Notes under the pieces: model-generated | What the model saw: the letters and a program-made list of their open reading frames with translations, nothing else | What the model was told of the DNA's origin: nothing | Database searches by the model: none | Source: Arcuatula senhousia | Taxonomy: Eukaryota > Mollusca > Bivalvia > Mytilida > Mytilidae | NCBI GenBank assembly: GCA_963971305.1 | Contig: OZ020305.1 | Span: 8,093,001 to 8,157,000, forward strand | DNA length: 64,000 nucleotides | Reading direction: 5' to 3' | Translations under genes and position numbers: made by a program | Shown: positions 52,146 to 64,000 of the stretch, piece after piece | Layout of the letters: each line of letters starts with the position of its first letter | Position numbering within the stretch: the first letter of the stretch is position 1

Positions 52146-55100
52146 ATGACGTCCTAGATTTTTCGAGCACGCTTGAAATATGATGTGCTACAATAAAACT
52201 ATAAATAGTATATCGTTCAACTGTGTATCCCCTAATAGCTGAGATATAGTGCTAGAAAGTGCACCATCGCCAAAGCGCGTAGCGCGCAAGATCGCTCGGC
52301 ATTTCACGATATCTTCTTTTTTCAACTAGTTTTTTTCTGGCCGCGACGACAAAAAATGACGTCCTAGATTTTTCGAGCACGCTTGAAATATGATGTGCTA
52401 CAATAAAACTATCAATAGTATATCGTTCAACTTATTATCCTCTAATAGCTGAGATATAGTGCTAGAAAGTGCACCATCGCCGAAGCGCGTAGCGCGCAAG
52501 ACCGCTCGGCATTTCACGATATCTTCTTTTTTCAACTTGTTTTTTTTCGGGCCGCGACGACAAAAAATGACGTCCTAGATTTTTCGAGCACGCTTGAAAT
52601 ATGATGTGCTACAATAAAACTATAAATAGTATATCGTTCAACTGTGTATCCCCTAATAGCTGAGATATAGTGCTAGAAAGTGCACCATCGCCGAAGCGCG
52701 TAGCGCGCAAGACCGCTCGGCATTTCACGATATCTTCTTTTTTCAACTTGTTTTTTTCGGGCCACGACGACAAAAAATGACGTCCTAGATTTTTCGAGCA
52801 CGCTTGAAATATGATGTGCTACAATAAAACTATAAATATTATATCGTTCAACTGTGTATCCCCTAATAGCTGAGATATAGTGCTAGAAAGTGCACCATCA
52901 CCGAAGCGCGTAGCGCGCAAGACCGCTCGGCATTTCACGATATCTTCTTTTTTCAACTTGTTTTTTTCGGGCCGCGACGACAAAAAATGACGTCCTAGAT
53001 TTTTCGAGCACGCTTGAAATATGATGTGCTACAATAAAACTATAAATAGTATATCGTTCAACTGTGTATCCCCAATAGCTGAGATATAGTGCTAGAAAGT
53101 GCGCCATCGCCGAAGCGCGTAGCGCGCAAGACCGCTCGGCATTTCACGATATCTTCTTTTTTCAACTTGTTTTTTTCGGGCCGCGAGGACAAAAAATGAC
53201 GTCCTAGATTTTTCGAGCACCCTTGAAATATGATGTGCTACAATAAAACTATAAATAGTATATCATTCAACTGTGTATCCCCTAATAGCTGAGATATAGT
53301 GCTAGAAAGTGCACCATCGCCGAAGCGCGTAGAGCGCAAGACCGCTCGGCATTTCACGATATCTTCTTTTTTCAACTTGTTTTTTTCGGGCCGCGACGAC
53401 AAAAAATGACGTCCTAGATTTTTCGAGCACGCTTGAAATATGATGTGCTACAATAAAACTATAAATAGTATATCGTTCAACTGTGTATCCCCTAATAGCT
53501 GAGATATAGTGCTAGAAAGTGCACCATCGCCGAAGCGCGTAGCGCGCAAGACCGCTCGGCATTTCACGATATCTTCTTTTTTCAACTTGTTTTTTTCGGG
53601 CCGCGACGACAAAAAATGACGTCCTAGATTTTTCGAGCACGCTTGAAATATGATGTGCTACAATAAAACTATAGATAGTATATCGTTCAACTGTGTATCC
53701 CCTAATAGCTGAGATATAGTGCTAGAAAGTGCACCATCGCCGAAGCGCGTAGCGCGCAAGACCGCTCGGCATTTCACGATATCTTCTTTTTTCTACTTGT
53801 TTTTTTCGGGCCGCGACGACAAAAAATGACGTCCTAGATTTTTCGAGCACGCTTGAAATATGATGTGCTACAATAAAACTATAAATAGTATATCGTTCAA
53901 CTGTGTATCCCCAATAGCTGAGATATAGTGCTAGAAAGTGCACCATCGCCGAAGCGCGTAGCGCGCAAGACCGCTCGGCATTTCACGATATCTTCTTTTT
54001 TCAACTTGTTTTTTTCGGGCCGCGACGACAAAAAATGACGTCCTAGATTTTTCGAGCACGCTTGAAATATGATGTGCTACAATAAAACTATAAATAGTAT
54101 ATCGTTCAACTGTGTATCCCCTAATAGCTGAGATATAGTGCTAGAAAGTGCACAATCGCCGATGCGCGTAGCGCGCAAGACCGCTCGGCATTTCACGATA
54201 TCTTCTTTTTTCAACTTGTTTTTTTCGGGCCGCGACGACAAAAAATGACGTCCTAGATTTTTCGAGCACGCTTGAAATATGATGTGCTACAATAAAACTA
54301 TAAATAGTATATCGTTCAACTGTGTATCCCCAATAGCTGAGATATAGTGCTAGAAAGTGCACCATCGCCGAAGCGCGTGGCGCGCAAGACCGCTCGGCAT
54401 TTCACGATATCTTCTTTTTTCAACTTGTTTTTTTTCGGGCCGCGACGACAAAAAATGACGTCCTAGATTTTTCGAGCACGCTTGAAATATGATGTGCTAC
54501 AATAAAACTATAAATAGTATATCGTTCAACTGTGTATCCCCTAATAGCTGAGATATAGTGCTAGAAAGTGCACCATCGCCAAAGCGCGTAGCGCGCAAGA
54601 TCGCTCGGCATTTCACGATATCTTCTTTTTTCAACTAGTTTTTTTCTGGCCGCGACGACAAAAAATGACGTCCTAGATTTTTCGAGCACGCTTGAAATAT
54701 GATGTGCTACAATAAAACTATCAATAGTATATCGTTCAACTTATTATCCTCTAATAGCTGAGATATAGTGCTAGAAAGTGCACCATCGCCGAAGCGCGTA
54801 GCGCGCAAGACCGCTCGGCATTTCACGATATCTTCTTTTTTCAACTTGTTTTTTTTCGGGCCGCGACGACAAAAAATGACGTCCTAGATTTTTCGAGCAC
54901 GCTTGAAATATGATGTGCTACAATAAAACTATAAATAGTATATCGTTCAACTGTGTATCCCCTAATAGCTGAGATATAGTGCTAGAAAGTGCACCATCGC
55001 CGAAGCGCGTAGCGCGCAAGACCGCTCGGCATTTCACGATATCTTCTTTTTTCAACTTGTTTTTTTCGGGCCACGACGACAAAAAATGACGTCCTAGATT

Positions 55101-56134
55101 TTTCGAGCACGCTTGAAATATGATGTGCTACAATAAAACTATAAATATTATATCGTTCAACTGTGTATCCCCTAATAGCTGAGATATAGTGCTAGAAAGT
55201 GCACCATCACCGAAGCGCGTAGCGCGCAAGACCGCTCGGCATTTCACGATATCTTCTTTTTTCAACTTGTTTTTTTCGGGCCGCGACGACAAAAAATGAC
55301 GTCCTAGATTTTTCGAGCACGCTTGAAATATGATGTGCTACAATAAAACTATAAATAGTATATCGTTCAACTGTGTATCCCCAATAGCTGAGATATAGTG
55401 CTAGAAAGTGCGCCATCGCCGAAGCGCGTAGCGCGCAAGACCGCTCGGCATTTCACGATATCTTCTTTTTTCAACTTGTTTTTTTCGGGCCGCGACGACA
55501 AAAAATGACGTCCTAGATTTTTCGAGCACCCTTGAAATATGATGTGCTACAATAAAACTATAAATAGTATATCATTCAACTGTGTATCCCCTAATAGCTG
55601 AGATATAGTGCTAGAAAGTGCACCATCGCCGAAGCGCGTAGAGCGCAAGACCGCTCGGCATTTCACGATATCTTCTTTTTTCAACTTGTTTTTTTCGGGC
55701 CGCGACGACAAAAAATGACGTCCTAGATTTTTCGAGCACGCTTGAAATATGATGTGCTACAATAAAACTATAAATAGTATATCGTTCAACTGTGTATCCC
55801 CTAATAGCTGAGATATAGTGCTAGAAAGTGCACCATCGCCGAAGCGCGTAGCGCGCAAGACCGCTCGGCATTTCACGATATCTTCTTTTTTCAACTTGTT
55901 TTTTTCGGGCCGCGACGACAAAAAATGACGTCCTAGATTTTTCGAGCACGCTTGAAATATGATGTGCTACAATAAAACTATAGATAGTATATCGTTCAAC
56001 TGTGTATCCCCTAATAGCTGAGATATAGTGCTAGAAAGTGCACCATCGCCGAAGCGCGTAGCGCGCAAGACCGCTCGGCATTTCACGATATCTTCTTTTT
56101 TCTACTTGTTTTTTTCGGGCCGCGACGACAAAAA
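52146..56134 (+). repeat. 11-monomer higher-order repeat (period 2309 bp)
   Basis: The series at 52146-53825 (eight monomers) recurs at 54455-56134. It runs: CCAAAG with GATCGCTC and AACTAG/TCTGGCC; CTATCAATAG with AACTTATTATCC; unit ending GGGCCACG; AATATTATATCG with CATCACCG; ATCCCCAATAG with GTGCGCC; CACCCTTG with ATCATTC and GTAGAGCGC; ordinary; CTATAGATAG with TTCTACTTG. Three further monomers (53826-54454) complete the first copy. One private difference is GCGAGGACAAA near 53171. Confidence 0.85.
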
Positions 56135-57604
56135 ATGACGTCCTAGATTTTTCGAGCACGCTTGAAATATGATGTGCTACAATAAAACTAGAAATAGTAT
56201 ATCGTTCAACTGTGTATCCCCTAATAGCTGAGATATAGTGCTAGAAAGTGCACCATCGCCGATGCGCGTAGCGCGCAAGACCGCTCGGCATTTCACGATA
56301 TCTTCTTTTTTCAACTTGTTTTTTTCGGGCCGCGACGACAAAAAATGACGTCCTAGATTTTTCGAGCACGCTTGAAATATGATGTGCTACAATAAAACTA
56401 TAAATAGTATATCGTTCAACTGTGTATCCCCTAATAGCTGAGATATAGTGCTAGAAAGTGCGCCATCGCCGAAGCGCGTAGCGCGCAAGACCGCTCGGCA
56501 TTTCACGATATCTTCTTTTTTCAACTTGTTTTTTTCGGGCCGCGACGACAAAAAATGACGTCCTAGATTTTTCGAGCACCCTTGAAATATGATGTGCTAC
56601 AATAAAACTATAAATAGTATATCATTCAACTGTGTATCCCCTAATAGCTGAGATATAGTGCTAGAAAGTGCACCATCGCCGAAGCGCGTAGAGCGCAAGA
56701 CCGCTCGGCATTTCACGATATCTTCTTTTTTCAACTTGTTTTTTTCGGGCCGCGACGACAAAAAATGACGTCCTAGATTTTTCGAGCACGCTTGAAATAT
56801 GATGTGCTACAATAAAACTATAAATAGTATATCGTTCAACTGTGTATCCCCTAATAGCTGAGATATAGTGCTAGAAAGTGCACCATCGCCGAAGCGCGTA
56901 GCGCGCAAGACCGCTCGGCATTTCACGATATCTTCTTTTTTCAACTTGTTTTTTTCGGGCCGCGACGACAAAAAATGACGTCCTAGATTTTTCGAGCACG
57001 CTTGAAATATGATGTGCTACAATAAAACTATAGATAGTATATCGTTCAACTGTGTATCCCCTAATAGCTGAGATATAGTGCTAGAAAGTGCACCATCGCC
57101 GAAGCGCGTAGCGCGCAAGACCGCTCGGCATTTCACGATATCTTCTTTTTTCTACTTGTTTTTTTCGGGCCGCGACGACAAAAAATGACGTCCTAGATTT
57201 TTCGAGCACGCTTGAAATATGATGTGCTACAATAAAACTAGAAATAGTATATCGTTCAACTGTGTATCCCCTAATAGCTGAGATATAGTGCTAGAAAGTG
57301 CACCATCGCCGATGCGCGTAGCGCGCAAGACCGCTCGGCATTTCACGATATCTTCTTTTTTCAACTTGTTTTTTTCGGGCCGCGACGACAAAAAATGACG
57401 TCCTAGATTTTTCGAGCACGCTTGAAATATGATGTGCTACAATAAAACTATAAATAGTATATCGTTCAACTGTGTATCCCCTAATAGCTGAGATATAGTG
57501 CTAGAAAGTGCACCATCGCCGAAGCGCGTAGCGCGCAAGACCGCTCGGCATTTCACGATGTCTTCTTTTTTCAACTTGTTTTTTTCGGGCCACGACGACA
57601 AAAA
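55505..57604 (+). repeat. 5-monomer tandem duplication (2 x 1050 bp)
   Basis: 55505-56554 and 56555-57604 both start with the CACCCTTG/ATCATTC/GTAGAGCGC unit, followed by an ordinary unit, CTATAGATAG with TTCTACTTG, and ACTAGAAATAG with CGATGCG. The fifth monomer differs: GTGCGCC in copy 1, GATGTCTTC and GGGCCACG in copy 2. The duplication lies across the end of one 11-mer copy and the start of the segment shared with 47101-48779, so it is a recombination junction between two arrangements. Confidence 0.85.
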
Positions 57605-59282
57605 ATGACGTCCTAGATTTTTCGAGCACGCTTGAAATATGATGTGCTACAATAAAACTATAAATAGTATATCGTTCAACTGTGTATCCCCTAATAGCTG
57701 AGATATAGTGCTAGAAAGTGCACCATCGCCGAGGCGCGTAGCGCGCAAGACCGCTCGGCATTTCACGATATCTTCTTTTTTCAACTTGTTTTTTTCGGGC
57801 TGCGACGACAAAAAATGACGTCCTAGATTTTTCGAGCACGCTTGAAATATGATGTGCTACAATAAAACTATAAATAGTATATCGTTCAACTGTGTATCCC
57901 CTAATAGCTGAGATATAGTGCTAGAAAGTGCACAATCGCCGATGCGCGTAGCGCGCAAGACCGCTCGGCATTTCACGATATCTTCTTTTTTCAACTTGTT
58001 TTTTTCGGGCCGCGACGACAAAAAATGACGTCCTAGATTTTTCGAGCACGCTTGAAATATGATGTGCTACAATAAAACTATAAATAGTATATCGTTCAAC
58101 TGTGTATCCCCAATAGCTGAGATATAGTGCTAGAAAGTGCACCATCGCCGAAGCGCGTAGCGCGCAAGACCGCTCGGCATTTCACGATATCTTCTTTTTT
58201 CAACTTGTTTTTTTCGGGCCGCGACGACAAAAAATGACGTCCTAGATTTTTCGAGCACGCCTGAAATATGATGTGCTACAATAAAACTATAAATAGTATA
58301 TCGTTCAACTGTGTATCCCCTAATAGCTGAGATATAGTGCTAGAAAGTGCACAATCGCCGATGCGCGTAGCGCGCAAGACCGCTCGGCATTTCACGATAT
58401 CTTCTTTTTTCAACTTGTTTTTTTCGGGCCGCGACGACAAAAAATGACGTCCTAGATTTTTCGAGCACGCTTGAAATATGATGTGCTACAATAAAACTAT
58501 AAATAGTATATCGTTCAACTGTGTATCCCCTAATAGCTGAGATATAGTGCTAGAAAGTGCACCATCGCCGAAGCGCGTAGCGCGCAAGACCGCTCGGCAT
58601 TTCACGATATCTTCTTTTTTCAACTTGTTTTTTTCGGGCTGCGACGACAAAAAATGACGTCCTAGATTTTTCGAGCACGCTTGAAATATGATGTGCTACA
58701 ATAAAACTATAAATAGTATATCGTTCAACTGTGTATCCCCTAATGGCTGAGATATAGTGCTAGAAAGTGCACAATCGCCGATGCGCGTAGCGCGCAAGAC
58801 CGCTCGGCATTTCACGATATCTTCTTTTTTCAACTTGTTTTTTTCGGGCCGCGACGACAAAAAATGACGTCCTAGATTTTTCGAGCACGCTTGAAATATG
58901 ATGTGCTACAATAAAACTATAAATAGTATATCGTTCAACTGTGTATCCCCAATAGCTGAGATATAGTGCTAGAAAGTGCACCATCGCCGAAGCGCGTAGC
59001 GCGCAAGACCGCTCGGCATTTCACGATATCTTCTTTTTTCAACTTGTTTTTTTCGGGCCGCGACGACAAAAAATGACGTCCTAGATTTTTCGAGCACGCC
59101 TGAAATATGATGTGCTACAATAAAACTATAAATAGTATATCGTTCAACTGTGTATCCCCTAATAGCTGAGATATAGTGCTAGAAAGTGCACAATCGCCGA
59201 TGCGCGTAGCGCGCAAGACCGCTCGGCATTTCACGATATCTTCTTTTTTCAACTTGTTTTTTTCGGGCCGCGACGACAAAAA
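57605..59282 (+). repeat. 4-monomer tandem duplication (2 x 839 bp)
   Basis: 57605-58443 and 58444-59282 each hold a unit ending GGGCTGCG, a GCACAATCGCCGATGCG unit, an ATCCCCAATAG unit, and a unit with GAGCACGCCTG plus GCACAATCGCCGATGCG. Copy 1 has CGAGGCG and copy 2 has AATGGCTG as private changes. Confidence 0.85.
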
Positions 59283-62200
59283 ATGACGTCCTAGATTTTT
59301 CGAGCACGCTTGAAATATGATGTGCTACAATAAAACTATAAATAGTATATCGTTCAACTGTGTATCCCCAATAGCTGAGATATAGTGCTAGAAAGTGCAC
59401 CATCGCCGAAGCGCGTAGCGCGCAAGACCGCTCGGCATTTCACGATATCTTCTTTTTTCAACTTGTTTTTTTTCGGGCCGCGACGACAAAAAATGACGTC
59501 CTAGATTTTTCGAGCACGCTTGAAATATGATGTGCTACAATAAAACTATAAATAGTATATCGTTCAACTGTGTATCCCCTAATAGCTGAGATATATAGCT
59601 AGAAAGTGCACCATCGCCAAAGCGCGTAGCGCGCAAGATCGCTCGGCATTTCACGATATCTTCTTTTTTCAACTAGTTTTTTTCTGGCCGCGACGACAAA
59701 AAATGACGTCCTAGATTTTTCGAGCACGCTTGAAATATGATGTGCTACAATAAAACTATCAATAGTATATCGTTCAACTTATTATCCTCTAATAGCTGAG
59801 ATATAGTGCTAGAAAGTGCACCATCGCCGAAGCGCGTAGCGCGCAAGACCGCTCGGCATTTCACGATATCTTCTTTTTTCAACTTGTTTTTTTCGGGCCA
59901 CGACGACAAAAAATGACGTCCTAGATTTTTCGAGCACGCTTGAAATATGATGTGCTACAATAAAACTATAAATATTATATCGTTCAACTGTGTATCCCCT
60001 AATAGCTGAGATATAGTGCTAGAAAGTGCACCATCGCCGAAGCGCGTAGCGCGCAAGACCGCTCGGCATTTCACGATATCTTCTTTTTTCAACTTGTTTT
60101 TTTCGGGCCGCGACGACAAAAAATGACGTCCTAGATTTTTCGAGCACGCTTGAAATATGATGTGCTACAATAAAACTATAAATAGTATATCGTTCAACTG
60201 TGTATCCCCAATAGCTGAGATATAGTGCTAGAAAGTGCGCCATCGCCGAAGCGCGTAGCGCGCAAGACCGCTCGGCATTTCACGATATCTTCTTTTTTCA
60301 AATTGTTTTTTTTTCGGGCCGCGACGACAAAAAATGACGTCCTAGATTTTTCGAGCACGCTTGAAATATGATGTGGTACAATAAAACTATAAATTGTATA
60401 TCGTTCAACTCTGTATATCCCCTAATAGCTGAGATATAGTGCTAGAAAGTGCACAATCGCCGATGCGCGTAGCGCGCAAGACCGCTCGGCATTTCACGAT
60501 ATCTTCTTTTTTCAACTTGTTTTTTTCGGGCCGCGACGACAAAAAATGACGTCCTAGATTTTTCGAGCACGCTTGAAATATGATGTGCTACAATAAAACT
60601 ATAAATAGTATATCGTTCAACTGTGTATCCCCAATAGCTGAGATATAGTGCTAGAAAGTGCACCATCGCCGAAGCGCGTAGCGCGCAAGACCGCTCGGCA
60701 TTTCACGATATCTTCTTTTTTCAACTTGTTTTTTTCGGGCCGCGACGACAAAAAATGACGTCCTAGATTTTTCGAGCACGCCTGAAATATGATGTGCTAC
60801 AATAAAACTATAAATAGTATATCGTTCAACTGTGTATCCCCTAATAGCTGAGATATAGTGCTAGAAAGTGCACAATCGCCGATGCGCGTAGCGCGCAAGA
60901 CCGCTCGGCATTTCACGATATCTTCTTTTTTCAACTTGTTTTTTTCGGGCCGCGACGACAAAAAATGACGTCCTAGATTTTTCGAGCACGCTTGAAATAT
61001 GATGTGCTACAATAAAACTATAAATAGTATATCGTTCAACTGTGTATCCCCAATAGCTGAGATATAGTGCTAGAAAGTGCACCATCGCCGAAGCGCGTAG
61101 CGCGCAAGACCGCTCGGCATTTCACGATATCTTCTTTTTTCAACTTGTTTTTTTTCGGGCCGCGACGACAAAAAATGACGTCCTAGATTTTTCGAGCACG
61201 CTTGAAATATGATGTGCTACAATAAAACTATAAATAGTATATCGTTCAACTGTGTATCCCCTAATAGCTGAGATATATAGCTAGAAAGTGCACCATCGCC
61301 AAAGCGCGTAGCGCGCAAGATCGCTCGGCATTTCACGATATCTTCTTTTTTCAACTAGTTTTTTTCTGGCCGCGACGACAAAAAATGACGTCCTAGATTT
61401 TTCGAGCACGCTTGAAATATGATGTGCTACAATAAAACTATCAATAGTATATCGTTCAACTTATTATCCTCTAATAGCTGAGATATAGTGCTAGAAAGTG
61501 CACCATCGCCGAAGCGCGTAGCGCGCAAGACCGCTCGGCATTTCACGATATCTTCTTTTTTCAACTTGTTTTTTTCGGGCCACGACGACAAAAAATGACG
61601 TCCTAGATTTTTCGAGCACGCTTGAAATATGATGTGCTACAATAAAACTATAAATATTATATCGTTCAACTGTGTATCCCCTAATAGCTGAGATATAGTG
61701 CTAGAAAGTGCACCATCACCGAAGCGCGTAGCGCGCAAGACCGCTCGGCATTTCACGATATCTTCTTTTTTCAACTTGTTTTTTTCGGGCCGCGACGACA
61801 AAAAATGACGTCCTAGATTTTTCGAGCACGCTTGAAATATGATGTGCTACAATAAAACTATAAATAGTATATCGTTCAACTGTGTATCCCCAATAGCTGA
61901 GATATAGTGCTAGAAAGTGCGCCATCGCCGAAGCGCGTAGCGCGCAAGACCGCTCGGCATTTCACGATATCTTCTTTTTTCAAATTGTTTTTTTTTCGGG
62001 CCGCGACGAAAAAAAATGACGTCCTAGATTTTTCGAGCACGCTTGAAATATGATGTGCTACAATAAAACTATAAATTGTATATCGTTCAACTCTGTATAT
62101 CCCCTAATAGCTGAGATATAGTGCTAGAAAGTGCACCATCGCCGAAGCGCGTAGCGCGCAAGATCGCTCGGCATTTCACGATATCTTCTTTTTTCAACTT

Positions 62201-62437
62201 GTTTTTTTCGGGCTGCGACGACAAAAAATGACGTCCTAGATTTTTCGAGCACGCTTGAAATATGATGTGCTACAATAAAACTATAAATAGTATATCGTTC
62301 AACTGTGTATCCCCTAATAGCTGAGATATAGTGCTAGAAAGTGCACCATCGCCGATGCGCGTAGCGCGCAAGACCGCTCGGCATTTCACGATATCTTCTT
62401 TTTTCAACTTGTTTTTTTCGGGCCGCGACGACAAAAA
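59073..62437 (+). repeat. 8-monomer higher-order repeat, two copies (~1682 bp)
   Basis: Copies are 59073-60754 and 60755-62437. Shared order: GAGCACGCCTG with CACAATCG; ATCCCCAATAG with T8; GATATATAGCTAG with CCAAAG, GATCGCTC and AACTAG; CTATCAATAG with AACTTATTATCC; AATATTATATCG; ATCCCCAATAG with GTGCGCC and CAAATTG; AAATTGTATATCG with CTCTGTATATCC. The copies diverge at the seventh and eighth monomers: GTGGTACAA and CACAATCG in copy 1, GATCGCTC and GGGCTGCG in copy 2. The GATATATAGC change occurs only in these two copies. Confidence 0.85.
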
Positions 62438-64000
62438 ATGACGTCCTAGATTTTTCGAGCACGCTTGAAATATGATGTGCTACAATAAAACTATAAATAG
62501 TATATCGTTCAACTGTGTATCCCCAATAGCTGAGATATAGTGCTAGAAAGTGCGCCATCGCCGAAGCGCGTAGCGCGCAAGACCGCTCGGCATTTCACGA
62601 TATCTTCTTTTTTCAACTTGTTTTTTTCGGGCCGCGACGACAAAAAATGACGTCCTAGATTTTTCGAGCACGCTTGAAATATGATGTGCTACAATAAAAC
62701 TATAAATAGTATATCGTTCAACTGTGTATCCCCTAATAGCTGAGATATAGTGCTAGAAAGTGCACCATCGCCGATGCGCGTAGCGCGCAAGACCGCTCGG
62801 CATTTCATGATATCTTCTTTTTTCAACTTGTTTTTTTCGGGCCGCGACGACAAAAGATGACGTCCTAGATTTTTCGAGCACGCTTGAAATATGATGTGCT
62901 ACAATAAAACTATAAATAGTATATCGTTCAACTGTGTATCCCCTAATAGCTGAGATATAGTGCTAGAAAGTGCACAATCGCCGATGCGCGTAGCGCGCAA
63001 GACCGCTCGGCATTTCACGATATCTTCTTTTTTCAACTTGTTTTTTTCGGGCCGCGACGACAAAAAATGACGTCCTAGATTTTTCGAGCACGCTTGAAAT
63101 ATGATGTGCTACAATAAAACTATAAATAGTATATCGTTCAACTGTGTATCCCCAATAGCTGAGATATAGTGCTAGAAAGTGCGCCATCGCCGAAGCGCGT
63201 AGCGCGCAAGACCGCTCGGCATTTCACGATATCTTCTTTTTTCAAATTGTTTTTTTTTCGGGCCGCGACGAAAAAAAATGACGTCCTAGATTTTTCGAGC
63301 ACGCTTGAAATATGATGTGGTACAATAAAACTATAAATTGTATATCGTTCAACTCTGTATATCCCCTAATAGCTGAGATATAGTGCTAGAAAGTGCACAA
63401 TCGCCGATGCGCGTAGCGCGCAAGACCGCTCGGCATTTCACGATATCTTCTTTTTTCAACTTGTTTTTTTCGGGCCGCGACGACAAAAAATGACGTCCTA
63501 GATTTTTCGAGCACGCTTGAAATATGATGTGCTACAATAAAACTATAAATAGTATATCGTTCAACTGTGTATCCCCAATAGCTGAGATATAGTGCTAGAA
63601 AGTGCACCATCGCCGAAGCGCGTAGCGCGCAAGACCGCTCGGCATTTCACGATATCTTCTTTTTTCAACTTGTTTTTTTCGGGCCGCGACGACAAAAAAT
63701 GACGTCCTAGATTTTTCGAGCACGCTTGAAATATGATGTGCTACAATAAAACTATAAATAGTATATCGTTCAACTGTGTATCCCCAATAGCTGAGATATA
63801 GTGCTAGAAAGTGCACCATCGCCGAAGCGCGTAGCGCGCAAGACCGCTCGGCATTTCACGATATCTTCTTTTTTCAACTTGTTTTTTTTCGGGCCGCGAC
63901 GACAAAAAATGACGTCCTAGATTTTTCGAGCACGCTTGAAATATGATGTGCTACAATAAAACTATAAATAGTATATCGTTCAACTGTGTATCCCCTAATA

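Larger units (their letters stand above)
1..64000 (+). repeat. Satellite DNA array, ~210-bp monomer, ~305 head-to-tail copies
   Basis: The monomer, phased here to begin at ATGACGTCCTAG, recurs every 209-212 bp from the first base to the last, always on the same strand. Most monomers differ from the consensus at only zero to a few positions. Observed lengths run from 203 bp (one unit at 45845) to 215 bp (two units at 11571 and 12627). The consensus has one GACGTC (offset 3-8), one GTGCAC (114-119) and one GATATC (163-168) per unit. No unique sequence or foreign insertion breaks the array. A 210-bp unit is within the range of one nucleosome plus linker, as is common for eukaryotic satellites. 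The genomic location (centromere, pericentromere, subtelomere, B chromosome) cannot be told from this window, and I do not recognise the family. Confidence 0.98.
48571..64000 (+). repeat. 209-bp monomer family (ATCCCCAATAG deletion), 21 copies
   Basis: Twenty-one monomers between 48571 and the end lack one T in ATCCCCTAATAG. The deletion is absent from the first 48.5 kb except in the mosaic unit at 34700. The deleted monomer often follows a GCACAATCGCCGATGCG unit, giving a 419-bp dimer repeated for example at 48361-48779 and 48780-49198. Other linked types here are CTATCAATAG with AACTTATTATCCTC, AATATTATATCG, AACTAG with a TTTCTGGCC change, GTGCGCCATC with CAAATTG, and CTCTGTATATCCCC. These types recur in several nested arrangements, described separately. 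Confidence 0.9.

Noticed and set aside
1..64000. CRISPR array
   Set aside because: There are no short repeats separated by unique spacers. The entire 210-bp unit is conserved, and no cas-like genes are present.
1..64000. Mobile element or terminal-repeat array
   Set aside because: No transposase or reverse transcriptase reading frame, no target-site duplications and no terminal inverted repeats. The inverted repeats seen are 5 bp long and internal to the monomer.

Overview
The whole 64 kb window is one uninterrupted satellite DNA array. A monomer of about 210 bp is repeated head to tail roughly 305 times, always in the same orientation. I see no unique sequence, inversion, transposon insertion, RNA gene or credible protein gene. 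Both ends of the window lie inside the array, so its flanks and full length are not visible. The consensus monomer is 210 bp, about 42% G+C by my count. It carries 17 CpG dinucleotides, about 1.8 times the number expected from its base composition. An array of this size and homogeneity points to a eukaryotic nuclear chromosome, in (peri)centromeric, subtelomeric or other heterochromatin, or possibly on a B or sex chromosome. I do not recognise the monomer family and cannot assign a species.

The structure lies in single-base variants shared between monomers, which show higher-order repeats (HORs) and local duplications. Region by region: 1-632, leading monomers with private variants; 633-3152, three copies of a 4-monomer HOR; 3153-16205, a loosely ordered zone with duplicated single monomers and short blocks; 16206-17885, two copies of another 4-mer; 17886-20407, mixed monomers; 20408-31546, a variable HOR paced by a long-T monomer every 9-13 units; 31547-42061, six copies of a clear 9-mer HOR, including 6-mer and 8-mer length variants; 42062-47100, near-consensus monomers with little order; 47101-64000, a younger-looking family marked by a 1-bp deletion (209-bp monomers) and arranged in overlapping 2-, 4-, 5-, 8- and 11-monomer repeats.

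No genes work together here. The recurrent small minus-strand open frames of 61-74 codons are by-products of the repeat: they all read the same monomer and open or close with 1-bp indels. The most informative signals are a mosaic monomer pair at 34700-35122 that carries the variant set of the array 15-28 kb downstream, changing HOR length along the array, transitions at nearly every CpG position despite high CpG content, and a TATA-like octamer and GC hairpin repeated in almost every unit.
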